From assembly GCA_964469485.1 (NCBI GenBank), contig CAYXZP010000068.1, forward strand, positions 1-12,520: DNA of 12,520 bases, read 5' to 3'. Under the pieces are notes generated by a model, which was not told the DNA's origin, ran no database searches, and saw only the letters and a program-made list of their open reading frames with translations. The stretch comes from CAYXZP01 sp964469485 (lineage in GTDB: Bacteria; Desulfobacterota; Binatia; UBA1149; CAYXZP01). A program made the translations under genes and the position numbers. This document shows positions 5,009 through 12,520 of the stretch, in pieces (the first letter of the stretch is position 1; each line of letters opens with the position of its first letter).

Positions 5009-8000
5009 CGCTGCCTCCTATTACCTTGAGGGCCGGCTGGAGGGAGAAGCTGACGCTGAGACCTCCCCCCTCGCCCGGTTCCGCCCAAATGTGTCCGCCA
5101 TGGGATTCCACGATGGAGCGGCTGATGGAAAGGCCCATGCCGAGGCCTTCCTTCTTCGTCGTGAAGAAAGGCTCGAACAGCTCCTCGAAGGAGACCCCGC
5201 TTACGCCGTCGCCGGAATCGCTCACGGTTATCCGTACCACGCCTGACTCGTCAGTGCAGCTTCGCACCATGACCGAGGCTTTCGAACCGTCGCTCGCGGC
5301 GGCCGCGTCGAGGCCGTTGCGCAGAAGGTTGATGAGCACCTGCTCGATCTGCACCACGTCGATCGCCACTCGCGGCAGTGCCGGGTCCAGATCGACGGAG
5401 AACCGCACGCGCTTGGCCGAACCGTCCGAGCCTACAAGCGCCACTGATTCACGGACAAGGGCGTTCAGGTCTGTGGGCCCAAACCGCGTTTCTTCTCTGG
5501 CCAAAAAGCCCCGCAGGCGGCGGATCACGTTGCTGCTGCGTTCGGCCTGCTCTGCTATGGCGACCAGCGCTTCGAATATGTCGTTCATGCGCGCGTTGCC
5601 CGAGCGCAGGCGGCGTTCGCAGCCACGGGCGAAGCTGATAATGGCCGACAGCGGCTGGTTGATCTCGTGGGCCAGGCCCGCGGCCATCTCGCCGACCGTG
5701 TTGAGACGGAGCACGCGCGCCAGCTCGACCTGCTGGCCCCGTAGTGCCGCTTCGGTCTCCTCGCGCCTGGTAACGTCCTCGCTGATGCCCACCATCCGGT
5801 AGACCTTGCCCTCGTCATCGCGGATCGGAAAGACCCGCGTCGATACCCACAGCACCGCCCCGTCCTCGTGAACCACCCGGTACAGTGCCTGGGTCGGTCT
5901 GGTAAGGTCACGCGCACCGAGGATGGCGTCCATGACCGCGGCCCGGTCCTCGGGATGTATGAACTCGACGAAGTCCGCGGGCGACATCTTCTCGAAGGGC
6001 CTGCCGTATATATGCTCGAAGGCGGGGCTGGCATATACGACGTCGCTGAAGTCGGGCTTGGCGATCCAGAAGAACTCCTTGATGTTGCCGGTGAGCTGGA
6101 GAAAGCGCTCCTCGCTGCCGCGCAGGGCGGTCTCGGCCCTCTGCTTGTCGAGCGCGTTGCCGATCATCTCACAGCAGATCTCGAGCAGGCGCACCACGTC
6201 GGGATGCCACGTATGCTCTGAGCTGAGCCGGGAAAATCCCAGCACACCGGTGGCCGACCCCACGCGGCGTACCGGAACCGCCACCAGGGATTTGATCCCC
6301 AGGGCCTCGAACAGCGCGCGGTCGGTCGCGGCCTCCTCCTCCATCTCGTCCAGACCGGAGATCACCACCGCGTCCTGCCCGACACTTAGTTGTTCGTACA
6401 TCCAGGGAATGTCGTCGGGGCTGAAGTCCCGAAAAGCCCACTGCATCGACTCGCGCCCTGGCTCGGTCCAACCGTGGGTCTCGCCCAGGCGGCCGTTCTC
6501 CGGACCAAGCTGGACCAGAAAGGCGCCTTCGGCCTCCACGAAGGTGGCGGCCGCCGCCAGGGCGTCCTCGATACCATCGTCGATACGTTCAGGCGGGAGA
6601 CTGATGAAATGGGTGGCCAGGGTGGCTATGAGCTTCTCGAACTCGACGCGGCGGGCAAGATGGCTGTCGGCTCGCTTGCGGCCGAGCGCGCTGGCGAATA
6701 TCTCGCTGGCGATCGTGAGAAGAGCCGAGTCGCGGTCCGTACGGTGCGGTGACGACTCCTGGCTCGTGAACCCTACACAGCCGATCACGTCCGCTCCGGC
6801 CCTCAAAGGAGCCACGACCACCGAATTCATCCGACTGCTGTCGAGCAGCCTGCGCTCGACCGCGGCCTCCTCGGGAAGCGCGCTGGCCTCGATGACCAAC
6901 AGCGGCTCGTCGCCGAAGAGCTTGTGCACCCCCCATTCGATGTCGGCCAATACGAGTCCCTCGAGCAACGGCTTCGAGCTTGCCACTCCCTCGACGCACC
7001 ATTCGTGCGTCATCGAAAAGTTAGCGCCTTCGATCAGGAGGATGAAACCCGAAACCGCGCCCGTGAACTCGGAGATCCTGCCCAATGCGGCCTCTATGCC
7101 GCGGTCGAGATCGGCGCTTCTCATGTCGAGGAAGTCGGCCGCCATCTGGCTCAGCAGCTGTTCGAAGTCAGATTGCCGTTCTCGTTCGAGTTCAAAACTG
7201 GCTCGTTCCAGGGTGGTCGCGAACAGGTCGGCTGCCACGCGCAACAGGGCCCCATCCTCGAAGCTGAGATCGCTGGGAGTGGGAAAAGCGAACGACACGA
7301 ACGGCACCCTGTCCCCCGTACGATCGAGGGGCAACACCATCACGGAACCGATCCCGTAGCCGGCTATCACCTCCTTCCATTCCTGATAACGCACGCCCAT
7401 GACGGCCACGTCCTTGATGTAGAACTGTTCGAGTGCGGTCACGCGGCGGCAAAACTCGGACTTGCGGCTCACCTTGGCCGACATTCCATCGAGGTCGGGG
7501 CGTCTGCCCTGCTCGGCGCTCCATATTAGCGCAAGCTCGGTTTCACTGGTGGCCACGTCGAGCTCCCCTATGCAGATCCAGCTGGCTCCTGAACGGCTCA
7601 GAGCCCGCAGGACCATGGCAGCGAGCTGCTCGTCCATGTGCTCGGCCGGCACCGCGACCATATCGGTGAGCATGTCACTGACCGTCCGGTCGAAGTGCCG
7701 CTGGCGCTGGCCGGCCGCTTCGGCCTCTTTACGGTCGGTGAGATCGTATTCCTGGCAAACGAAGTAGAGGGGCTTGCCGTCAGCCGCACGCAGCGCCGTA
7801 ACGCTCAGTTGTATCCACAACACCCGCCCCTCTTTGTGGATGACCCGCTGTTCGAGCGAAAACCCGTTGCTCCGGCCTTCGACGATCTCGTTCATAGCTT
7901 CGGCCAGGCGCGGGAGGTCGCCGGGATGGTTGACGTCCATCATCCCGGCTTCCAGTAATTCCTCTTCGCTGTAGCCGACCAACTCGCAGAGCGCGCGGTT

Positions 8001-8507
8001 GACGCCGAGCGGCATCGCGTCGGGTCCGAGCACCGACATCGCGATGGGCGCGTCTAGGAAAGCCTGCCAAGCGCCATCGTCGTTAAAGCCCCCACGGCTG
8101 CCGGCGGCGCGCCGCGGCAAGGGGTGCCGTAGCCGGGCCACTATGTAGTCGAGCCCCCCCTTGTCGTCCCTTACCGGCAGCAGTTCGACCCGCAGGTCGG
8201 CCCTGGCGCCATCCCAGCCGTGAACGCCGATGATAAGGTCGGCCACATCGAGGCCCTGGTCGCTCAGGCGGCCAACGGCTTCGGCAAGACGTGTGACATC
8301 GCGGGCCCCGACGAACCCGTCCGGCCACCCGGTCAAGTCCTCGACACGCTCGTAACCGAGCAGGTCGAGCGCGGCCTGGTTGGCCCAGGTAAGACCCCCG
8401 TCGCTGCTCATGAGCGCGACCGGACGGCCCGAGCGCAGCAGCGTCCGCAGCAAGGCGTCCCCGGCCGCGGCGACCGTTTCGGCAGTTCCTGGAGCGCTGC
8501 GCGCCAT
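4998..8507 (-). CDS. Soluble hybrid-input sensor histidine kinase, PAS-PAS-GAF-GAF-GAF-PAS-HisKA-HATPase, 1169 aa
   Basis: Cytosolic sensor kinase with no predicted transmembrane segment. Approximate domains: PAS 20-130 ('LTWANQAALDLLGYERVEDL'), PAS with PAC tail 148-260 ('GVNRALCELVGYSEEEL'), three tandem GAF units at 271-440, 447-612 and 622-790, PAS/PAC 800-920 ('YASPAFEHIYGRPFEKM'), HisKA 925-1000 with phospho-acceptor H947 in 'GEMAAGLAHEINQPLSAI', and HATPase_c 1045-1157. The ATPase domain has N1064 in 'INLLRNGLDAA', DSGDG at 1097-1101, the F-box FEPFFTTKK at 1111-1119 and GLGMGL at 1121-1126. The H-box and C-terminal core resemble the FixL/NtrB-like kinases that pair with FixJ-type regulators. 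No heme-binding or phytochrome Cys signature is recognised, so the ligand is unknown. The ATG at 8507 gives a full PAS domain from the start; the preceding ribosome site is weak (GTAGGG close to the ATG). It overlaps the regulator by 11 nt. Confidence 0.95.
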   Translation of the reverse strand: MARSAPGTAETVAAAGDALLRTLLRSGRPVALMSSDGGLTWANQAALDLLGYERVEDLTGWPDGFVGARDVTRLAEAVGRLSDQGLDVADLIIGVHGWDGARADLRVELLPVRDDKGGLDYIVARLRHPLPRRAAGSRGGFNDDGAWQAFLDAPIAMSVLGPDAMPLGVNRALCELVGYSEEELLEAGMMDVNHPGDLPRLAEAMNEIVEGRSNGFSLEQRVIHKEGRVLWIQLSVTALRAADGKPLYFVCQEYDLTDRKEAEAAGQRQRHFDRTVSDMLTDMVAVPAEHMDEQLAAMVLRALSRSGASWICIGELDVATSETELALIWSAEQGRRPDLDGMSAKVSRKSEFCRRVTALEQFYIKDVAVMGVRYQEWKEVIAGYGIGSVMVLPLDRTGDRVPFVSFAFPTPSDLSFEDGALLRVAADLFATTLERASFELERERQSDFEQLLSQMAADFLDMRSADLDRGIEAALGRISEFTGAVSGFILLIEGANFSMTHEWCVEGVASSKPLLEGLVLADIEWGVHKLFGDEPLLVIEASALPEEAAVERRLLDSSRMNSVVVAPLRAGADVIGCVGFTSQESSPHRTDRDSALLTIASEIFASALGRKRADSHLARRVEFEKLIATLATHFISLPPERIDDGIEDALAAAATFVEAEGAFLVQLGPENGRLGETHGWTEPGRESMQWAFRDFSPDDIPWMYEQLSVGQDAVVISGLDEMEEEAATDRALFEALGIKSLVAVPVRRVGSATGVLGFSRLSSEHTWHPDVVRLLEICCEMIGNALDKQRAETALRGSEERFLQLTGNIKEFFWIAKPDFSDVVYASPAFEHIYGRPFEKMSPADFVEFIHPEDRAAVMDAILGARDLTRPTQALYRVVHEDGAVLWVSTRVFPIRDDEGKVYRMVGISEDVTRREETEAALRGQQVELARVLRLNTVGEMAAGLAHEINQPLSAIISFARGCERRLRSGNARMNDIFEALVAIAEQAERSSNVIRRLRGFLAREETRFGPTDLNALVRESVALVGSDGSAKRVRFSVDLDPALPRVAIDVVQIEQVLINLLRNGLDAAAASDGSKASVMVRSCTDESGVVRITVSDSGDGVSGVSFEELFEPFFTTKKEGLGMGLSISRSIVESHGGHIWAEPGEGGGLSVSFSLQPALKVIGGSDGV
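5014..5019 (-). promoter_or_regulatory. Strong Shine-Dalgarno of the response regulator, inside the kinase gene
   Basis: AGGAGG on the minus strand, 5 nt before the regulator ATG at 5008 and within the last codons of the kinase. It fixes the start and indicates that the regulator can be translated efficiently despite the 11-nt overlap. Confidence 0.8.
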
Positions 8508-8606
8508 ACCCTACTTGACCTAGCACGCCGTGGCCCGGGCTGGCAACGCGCTGGCGTATTGCTCCCCTGAAGCCACCCGTTGTAGACTGCGCTTCCCTCC
8601 ACCCGC
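8508..8606. promoter_or_regulatory. Divergent intergenic region between the kinase and the glycosyltransferase gene
   Basis: These 99 bp separate two divergent transcription units and must hold start signals for both. On the plus side, TTGCTC (8559-8564), an 18-bp spacer and TAGACT (8583-8588; 4 of 6 to the -10 consensus) could be a promoter, starting only about 12 nt before the ATG at 8607. On the minus side, TTGCCA (8546-8541) is a good -35, but nothing at the right distance resembles a -10. No inverted-repeat operator stands out. Confidence 0.35.
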
Positions 8607-10301
8607 ATGCGATCTCGCCACGACAGCCCGGCCGATATCAGCGAGACCTATTACCGGCGCGCGCTCGGGGTCTTGTTAGCGGCAGCGCTTGTCGCCGGAC
8701 TCGTGGGTCTCGACTGGGGCCTTCCCAACGGCAACCGGACATGGGCGGCCGACTCGGTGGCACCCATGACGCCCTACTCGGTGGCATACCACGTGTTCGC
8801 CGAGCATGGCCCGAACTCGGGCTACTTCTATTTCAAGTATCCGGTGGGCCATCAGTTGCTGTTGGCGGCCGTGGGGGCTCCCGTGCTGGCCTGGGCTGCG
8901 CTCAGCGGGAACTTGACGGCGATAGCCACCGAGTATCCCTTCGGGATGCAAGATCCCGAACCGGTACTGACCGCCCTGCAGATCGCAATGCGTTGTCTTT
9001 CGGTCGCGCTTTCGATGGGGTTGCTGCTCGCTGTGGCGGGCACGGCCAGGCGGCTAGCCTCGCGCAGGGCCGGCCTCCTTGCCGGCGTGGCAGCGCTCGG
9101 CCGCTATCCGCTGCTGTTCTATCAACACACGACCAACGTCGAGGTCCCCTACCTGTTCTGGGCCCTCGTGGCCCTGTACGCCAGCGTGCGCGCCGCCGAT
9201 AGAGGGGCCGATCCACGTTGGATGTGGTTATTGGGCTTGGCGGCGGCGATGGCGGTCTCGACAAAGGAACAGATCGTCGGGTTCCTCGTACTGCTGCCCG
9301 CGGCCCTGCTCATATCCAACTACGCACGCATACGGGCCGGTGAGTCCGGAGCCGTACTGATGCCTCGCGGCTGGGCCGGCGGTCTGTTGATCAGTCTGGG
9401 CGGCTACGCGGTCGCCAACGCGGCCTTCTTCAATCCCGCGGGCACAATCAACCGCATACGCTATCTGACGCACACCCTGGATACCGCCACCCGCCAGGCC
9501 TATGCCGGCTACGAGATGCCCATCGATTTCTCGACGGCGTGGACGGTGGCCGACGAACTGCTCCACCTCGACAAGGCGGCCGCGGGCGTCATTGCATCCA
9601 TCGGTTGGCCGGCCCTTTGCGCCGCCCTTGCCGGCCTTGTCTTGATGGCGCGACGAAACCCGCGTGGACTGTTGTTCGTTGCCGCCGCCATGCTCGGCTA
9701 CTACCTGGTATCTCTAAGACTGCTCAAACAGGTCGAGATCCGTTACACGATGGCCCTGTCCTGCTTGCTGGCCATCCCGGCCGGCCTGTTGTTCGCCGAG
9801 CTGTGGCGGCGGCGCGGAGCGCGATTGGTGGTGGTCGCGCTGCTCGGCTTCGGGCTGGTGTACTCTGGGGACACCCTGGCCATGCTGGCTCGCGACGCCC
9901 GTTACGCGACCGAGAGCTGGATGGAAGATAGGTTGGCCGGCGGCGAGCGCGTCGAGGTCTATCAGTCCTGGACCTACCTGCCGCGCTGGCAAAGGCGCGA
10001 AGGTGTGCGCCGTATCGACTTCGATGATATCGGGATCGTGGGCGTCGAGGCACGCCGGCCGGACCTTATCGTACTCTCGAGCAAGGGCATGGCCGGCATC
10101 ACGATGTACCCCAACCCCGACTGGCGTGATGGGCGGGGCATGATGCTGGTCGACGACAAGAACCGACGTTTCCTCGACGCGCTCGAAAGCGGCGAGCTCG
10201 GCTACACCGAGACGGTCCGTTTCGAGCGCCGGCCGCTGATCGGGCGTGACCTCATCACCAGCCTCAATCCGGCGATGCGGGTGTTCGAAAGGCGCGACTG
10301 A
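8607..10301 (+). CDS. GT-C fold glycosyltransferase, family 39 (PMT)-like integral membrane protein, 564 aa
   Basis: Likely inner-membrane glycosyltransferase using a polyprenyl-phosphate sugar donor. About 11 hydrophobic spans can be seen (roughly 18-38, 82-100, 125-148, 155-170, 178-195, 205-235, 257-277, 325-347, 354-371, 378-398, 404-422), then a soluble C-terminal domain from 425 to 564. The first extracytoplasmic loop carries 'WGLPNGNRTWAADSVAPMTP' (D49 as the GT-C acidic residue after span 1) and FKYPVGHQLLL. 'YQHTTNVEVPYLFW' at 172-185 and 'STKEQ' at 218-222 match the second acidic and Lys-containing loops of PMT-like proteins. 'VEIRYTMALSCLLAIPAG' at 376-393 resembles the late-span RY motif of that group. 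The ATG at 8607 is the first in-frame start after a TAG at 8583; no Shine-Dalgarno precedes it. It is 1 nt from the next gene, forming an operon. Acceptor and sugar are unknown. Confidence 0.8.
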   Translation: MRSRHDSPADISETYYRRALGVLLAAALVAGLVGLDWGLPNGNRTWAADSVAPMTPYSVAYHVFAEHGPNSGYFYFKYPVGHQLLLAAVGAPVLAWAALSGNLTAIATEYPFGMQDPEPVLTALQIAMRCLSVALSMGLLLAVAGTARRLASRRAGLLAGVAALGRYPLLFYQHTTNVEVPYLFWALVALYASVRAADRGADPRWMWLLGLAAAMAVSTKEQIVGFLVLLPAALLISNYARIRAGESGAVLMPRGWAGGLLISLGGYAVANAAFFNPAGTINRIRYLTHTLDTATRQAYAGYEMPIDFSTAWTVADELLHLDKAAAGVIASIGWPALCAALAGLVLMARRNPRGLLFVAAAMLGYYLVSLRLLKQVEIRYTMALSCLLAIPAGLLFAELWRRRGARLVVVALLGFGLVYSGDTLAMLARDARYATESWMEDRLAGGERVEVYQSWTYLPRWQRREGVRRIDFDDIGIVGVEARRPDLIVLSSKGMAGITMYPNPDWRDGRGMMLVDDKNRRFLDALESGELGYTETVRFERRPLIGRDLITSLNPAMRVFERRD

Positions 10302-10302
10302 T

Positions 10303-12288
10303 ATGAGCGCAAGACAGATCGTACCGGCCTGCCTGCTGGCCGCCTGCACGCTGGGAGTGGTGCAGGCCGTGGTCGAGACCTTCGTCGTTGCCGTTCTCTA
10401 CGCCGACCAGCTGCTGGCCCCGGCCGCGTTCTTCCCGCTGCAGATCTGGGACGCCTTCGCCAAACTCTACTTCATCGAGGCCGGCTGGCTCGGTCTGCCC
10501 GAAATCCTCCGTGACTTTGCCGGCCCCGGCTTCACGGCCAAGCTCGTTATCGGACCCGAACTCATCGTCATAGGTCTCCTCGGAGGTCTAGACCTCGGAT
10601 TCGGCACCGCCCTCGTGTTCCTTCTGCGGCCGGCTTGGGCGGGAGCCAGTCCGGAGCAGTGCCGGCGCCGTGCGCTGCTGGCCGTCGCCGCCGTGGCTCT
10701 CGCCGTGAACCTTGTGGCCTGGCTCGCCACCGTGCACCTGCCGGTAGAACCGACGGCCTGGGAGGTTCTGCGTAACCACCTGCGCAACCTCCTCCACGAC
10801 GGCAGCCTTGTGGCCTTTGGCGTGCTCGGCCTGGCGCTGGCCGTGAGCTGGCCCTTGCTTGCGCGCCCGGCCCGCACCACCGCCGTGCTCGCGACGGTCT
10901 CGACGCTCGCCGTTCTTTCCCTGGCCGCCGGCAGTGCCGCCGGGCCGGCCCCGCTTCCCGCGCCCCAGGCTTGGGAGCGTTCGCCGGCGCGCGGCTACAA
11001 CATCGTTCTCATTTCCATCGACAGCCTGCGCGCAGACCACCTCGGCGCATACGGCTATGGCCGTGACACATCTCCGATGATGGACAGTTGGGCCCGTCGC
11101 GGCGTGCTCTTCGAGAACGCCAGCAGCACGACGGCCTGGACCCTGCCCGGCCACATGTCGATGCTCACCGGCCGCTCTCTTCTCGGCCACGGCGTGGTCT
11201 CCGACGACCGCATGCTGACGGCCGATGTCGCCACGCTGGCCGAAACGTTCCAAGAGGCCGGTTACAGGACCGGCGCGATCGTGTCGGCCCCCTACGTGGA
11301 GGCCCGTTACGGTTTCGACCGGGGCTTCGATGAGTACGACGACCACACGGTCAGCTTCGCGACCAACAAGGAGTCATACCGTTCGGTGACCGCCCCCATC
11401 CTTCAAGAGGCGGCCGACGCCTGGCTCAGCGACAGTACCGAAAAGCCCTTCTTCCTTTTCCTTCACTATTGGGACGTCCACTACGACTACATCCCGTCGC
11501 CGCCCTACGACACCATGTTCGACCCCGACTACGAGGGCGACATCACGGGCGACGACTTCTATTTCAACCCGGCCGTGCACCGGAACATGGACCCCCGTGA
11601 TATCGAACATCTGCTGGCCCTCTACGACGGCGAGATACGCCTGGTCGACGACCAACTCGCCAAGCTCGATGCCAGTCTCGAACGGCTTGGGGTGGCCGGC
11701 AACACGATCGTCGTGGTCACCTCGGACCACGGGGATGAGTTCTTCGAGCACGGCCGCAAGGGCCACCACCGCACGCTATACGACGAGATCCTGCGGGTCC
11801 CCTTCATCCTTTACGTTCCCGGGCTGGCAGCGACCAAGCCGGTGGTGACCATGGAGACCAGCATCATCGACATCATGCCCACCCTGCTCTCGCTCACCGG
11901 CATAGACATCCCCGATGGCGTGGAGGGCGCTGACCTCGCCCCGGTCGGGTTCGGCGACAGCCCCGAGACCGACCGGGCCACCCAGGGCGAGCTTTACCGC
12001 AAGAACAGCCTCATCACGCAGGTCTCGTACCGGAGAAGCGGGGCCAAGCTCATCCATAACTTCAACCGGCGGACGGTCGAGGGCTACAACATCGCCAGCG
12101 ATCCCGGCGAGCGCTCCAACATCGACACCGACGAGCTGCACCACCCGGCGATGCTGGCCGGGCTGCGCGACTGGATGGCATCGGCATGGACGGTATTCCG
12201 GTCGCGGATAGCCGAGCACGGGGTGGCCAGCCTCGAAATGGACCGCGAGACGGCCGAGCGCCTGCGTTCGCTCGGTTACATCCAATAG
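10303..12288 (+). CDS. Membrane-anchored sulfatase/alkaline-phosphatase-superfamily protein, 661 aa, without a canonical formylglycine motif
   Basis: The N-terminal half (1-210) is a membrane domain with about five hydrophobic spans (near 5-33, 38-58, 83-108, 124-144, 168-186, 192-210). The extracytoplasmic sulfatase domain runs from about 231 to 600. It begins with 'YNIVLISIDSLRADHLGAYG' at 232-251, with D240 and D245 as acidic candidates (D240 being the usual metal ligand), and has metal ligands D475-H476 in 'TSDHGDEFFEHGRKGHH' at 473-489. The nucleophile region reads 'STTAWTLPGHMSMLTG' at 275-290: Thr280 sits where Cys/Ser of C/S-x-P-x-R would be, and His replaces Arg. The enzyme is therefore not a standard formylglycine sulfatase and could be a phosphotransferase or phosphodiesterase. 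It ends in 'AERLRSLGYIQ', a tail common in deltaproteobacterial sulfatase-like proteins. The ATG at 10303 follows the glycosyltransferase TGA by 1 nt with AAAGG about 10 nt upstream; an overlapping ATG at 10246 is less likely. Confidence 0.88.
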   Translation: MSARQIVPACLLAACTLGVVQAVVETFVVAVLYADQLLAPAAFFPLQIWDAFAKLYFIEAGWLGLPEILRDFAGPGFTAKLVIGPELIVIGLLGGLDLGFGTALVFLLRPAWAGASPEQCRRRALLAVAAVALAVNLVAWLATVHLPVEPTAWEVLRNHLRNLLHDGSLVAFGVLGLALAVSWPLLARPARTTAVLATVSTLAVLSLAAGSAAGPAPLPAPQAWERSPARGYNIVLISIDSLRADHLGAYGYGRDTSPMMDSWARRGVLFENASSTTAWTLPGHMSMLTGRSLLGHGVVSDDRMLTADVATLAETFQEAGYRTGAIVSAPYVEARYGFDRGFDEYDDHTVSFATNKESYRSVTAPILQEAADAWLSDSTEKPFFLFLHYWDVHYDYIPSPPYDTMFDPDYEGDITGDDFYFNPAVHRNMDPRDIEHLLALYDGEIRLVDDQLAKLDASLERLGVAGNTIVVVTSDHGDEFFEHGRKGHHRTLYDEILRVPFILYVPGLAATKPVVTMETSIIDIMPTLLSLTGIDIPDGVEGADLAPVGFGDSPETDRATQGELYRKNSLITQVSYRRSGAKLIHNFNRRTVEGYNIASDPGERSNIDTDELHHPAMLAGLRDWMASAWTVFRSRIAEHGVASLEMDRETAERLRSLGYIQ

Positions 12289-12312
12289 CCGGGACACCCG
12301 TGGGTTGCTGAC

Positions 12313-12520
12313 TTGAGCGACGGCACCAAGGATCCGCCGGCCTTCACGCTCGCACTATGGTTCACGGCGGCGGCCCTGCTCGCCGGCTGCATCGACATGA
12401 TGCAGGTGGCCACGGTCGCCCGCGGTGCCGAGATCGGCCGGCTGGCCGCGATGGTGCTCAGCATCTACGGACTTCTGGGCCTTGCCAGCTCACTGGTGCT
12501 GCCGAGACTTGCCGCCCTGT
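12313..12520 (+). CDS. N-terminus of an uncharacterised membrane protein, 3'-truncated by window edge
   Basis: From TTG at 12313 the frame stays open to the window end (69 codons) and encodes a highly hydrophobic sequence with two likely spans ('FTLALWFTAAALLAGCID' and 'LAAMVLSIYGLLGLASSLVL'). TTG is the only start codon between the sulfatase TAG (12286-12288, same frame) and the first span; the next Met lies at the end of span 1. No good Shine-Dalgarno is seen. Codon use and strand match the two upstream genes, and the gap is 24 nt, so it likely belongs to the same operon. 'LLAGCIDMMQV' loosely recalls 'LLAACTLGVVQAV' at the N-terminus of the preceding sulfatase-like protein, which would fit a second membrane-anchored enzyme of that kind, but this is weak. 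Confidence 0.7.
   Translation, partial: MSDGTKDPPAFTLALWFTAAALLAGCIDMMQVATVARGAEIGRLAAMVLSIYGLLGLASSLVLPRLAAL

Noticed and set aside
5923..7359. A 478-codon plus-strand open frame opposite the sensor kinase
   Set aside because: It is a mirror frame of the GC-rich kinase: Ser/Arg/Ala-rich low-complexity product, no motif, while the minus strand carries clear PAS/GAF/HisKA sequence.
8517..8546. Promoter for the kinase with -35 TTGCCA on the minus strand
   Set aside because: The hexamers at 17- and 18-bp spacing match the -10 consensus at only 1-2 of 6 positions.
1..12520. tRNA, rRNA, CRISPR arrays, insertion sequences, riboswitches and rho-independent terminators
   Set aside because: No repeat-spacer pattern, terminal inverted repeats with a transposase, cloverleaf-like sequence or hairpin followed by a T-run was found by reading. 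Coding density leaves no gap above 100 bp.

Overview
This is a GC-rich, densely coding window (by eye above 60% G+C) from a Gram-negative-type bacterium. No 16S rRNA or marker gene is present. Three things hint at a deltaproteobacterial-grade lineage (Myxococcota, Desulfobacterota or Binatota-like): the ACAD10/11-type kinase, the malyl-CoA genes, and a membrane sulfatase-like protein ending in a 'LRSLGYI' tail. That placement is an inference. A run of 10 N inside one gene suggests a draft or metagenome scaffold.

Layout: (1) 3-875 (+), the 3' part of an aminoglycoside-phosphotransferase-fold kinase of the acyl-CoA-metabolism type. (2) 876-4286 (-), a tight four-gene operon read right to left: mtkA (malate/succinate-CoA ligase beta), mtkB (alpha), a 79-residue one-cluster [4Fe-4S] ferredoxin, and mcl (malyl-CoA lyase). 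Gaps are 3, 2 and 1 nt. (3) 4376-8507 (-), a two-component system just upstream on the same strand: a 1169-residue soluble histidine kinase (PAS-PAS-GAF-GAF-GAF-PAS-HisKA-HATPase) overlapping by 11 nt a FixJ/NarL-type response regulator. (4) 8508-8606, a 99-bp divergent intergenic region. (5) 8607 to the end (+), an envelope cluster: a GT39-like multi-span glycosyltransferase, a membrane-anchored sulfatase/alkaline-phosphatase-superfamily enzyme, and the start of a third membrane protein.

How the genes may work together: MtkAB would make (S)-malyl-CoA from malate, CoA and ATP. Mcl would cleave it to acetyl-CoA and glyoxylate, or run in reverse. This is the malate branch of the serine cycle and of related glyoxylate/C1 or 3-hydroxypropionate-type routes. 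The other serine-cycle genes are not in the window, so the physiological direction is open. The unusual element is the ferredoxin locked between mtkB and mcl. A sigma70-like promoter lies in the 89-bp gap between the response regulator and mtkA, so the operon probably has its own promoter and may be a target of the adjacent kinase/regulator pair. The (+) strand envelope cluster appears functionally unrelated.
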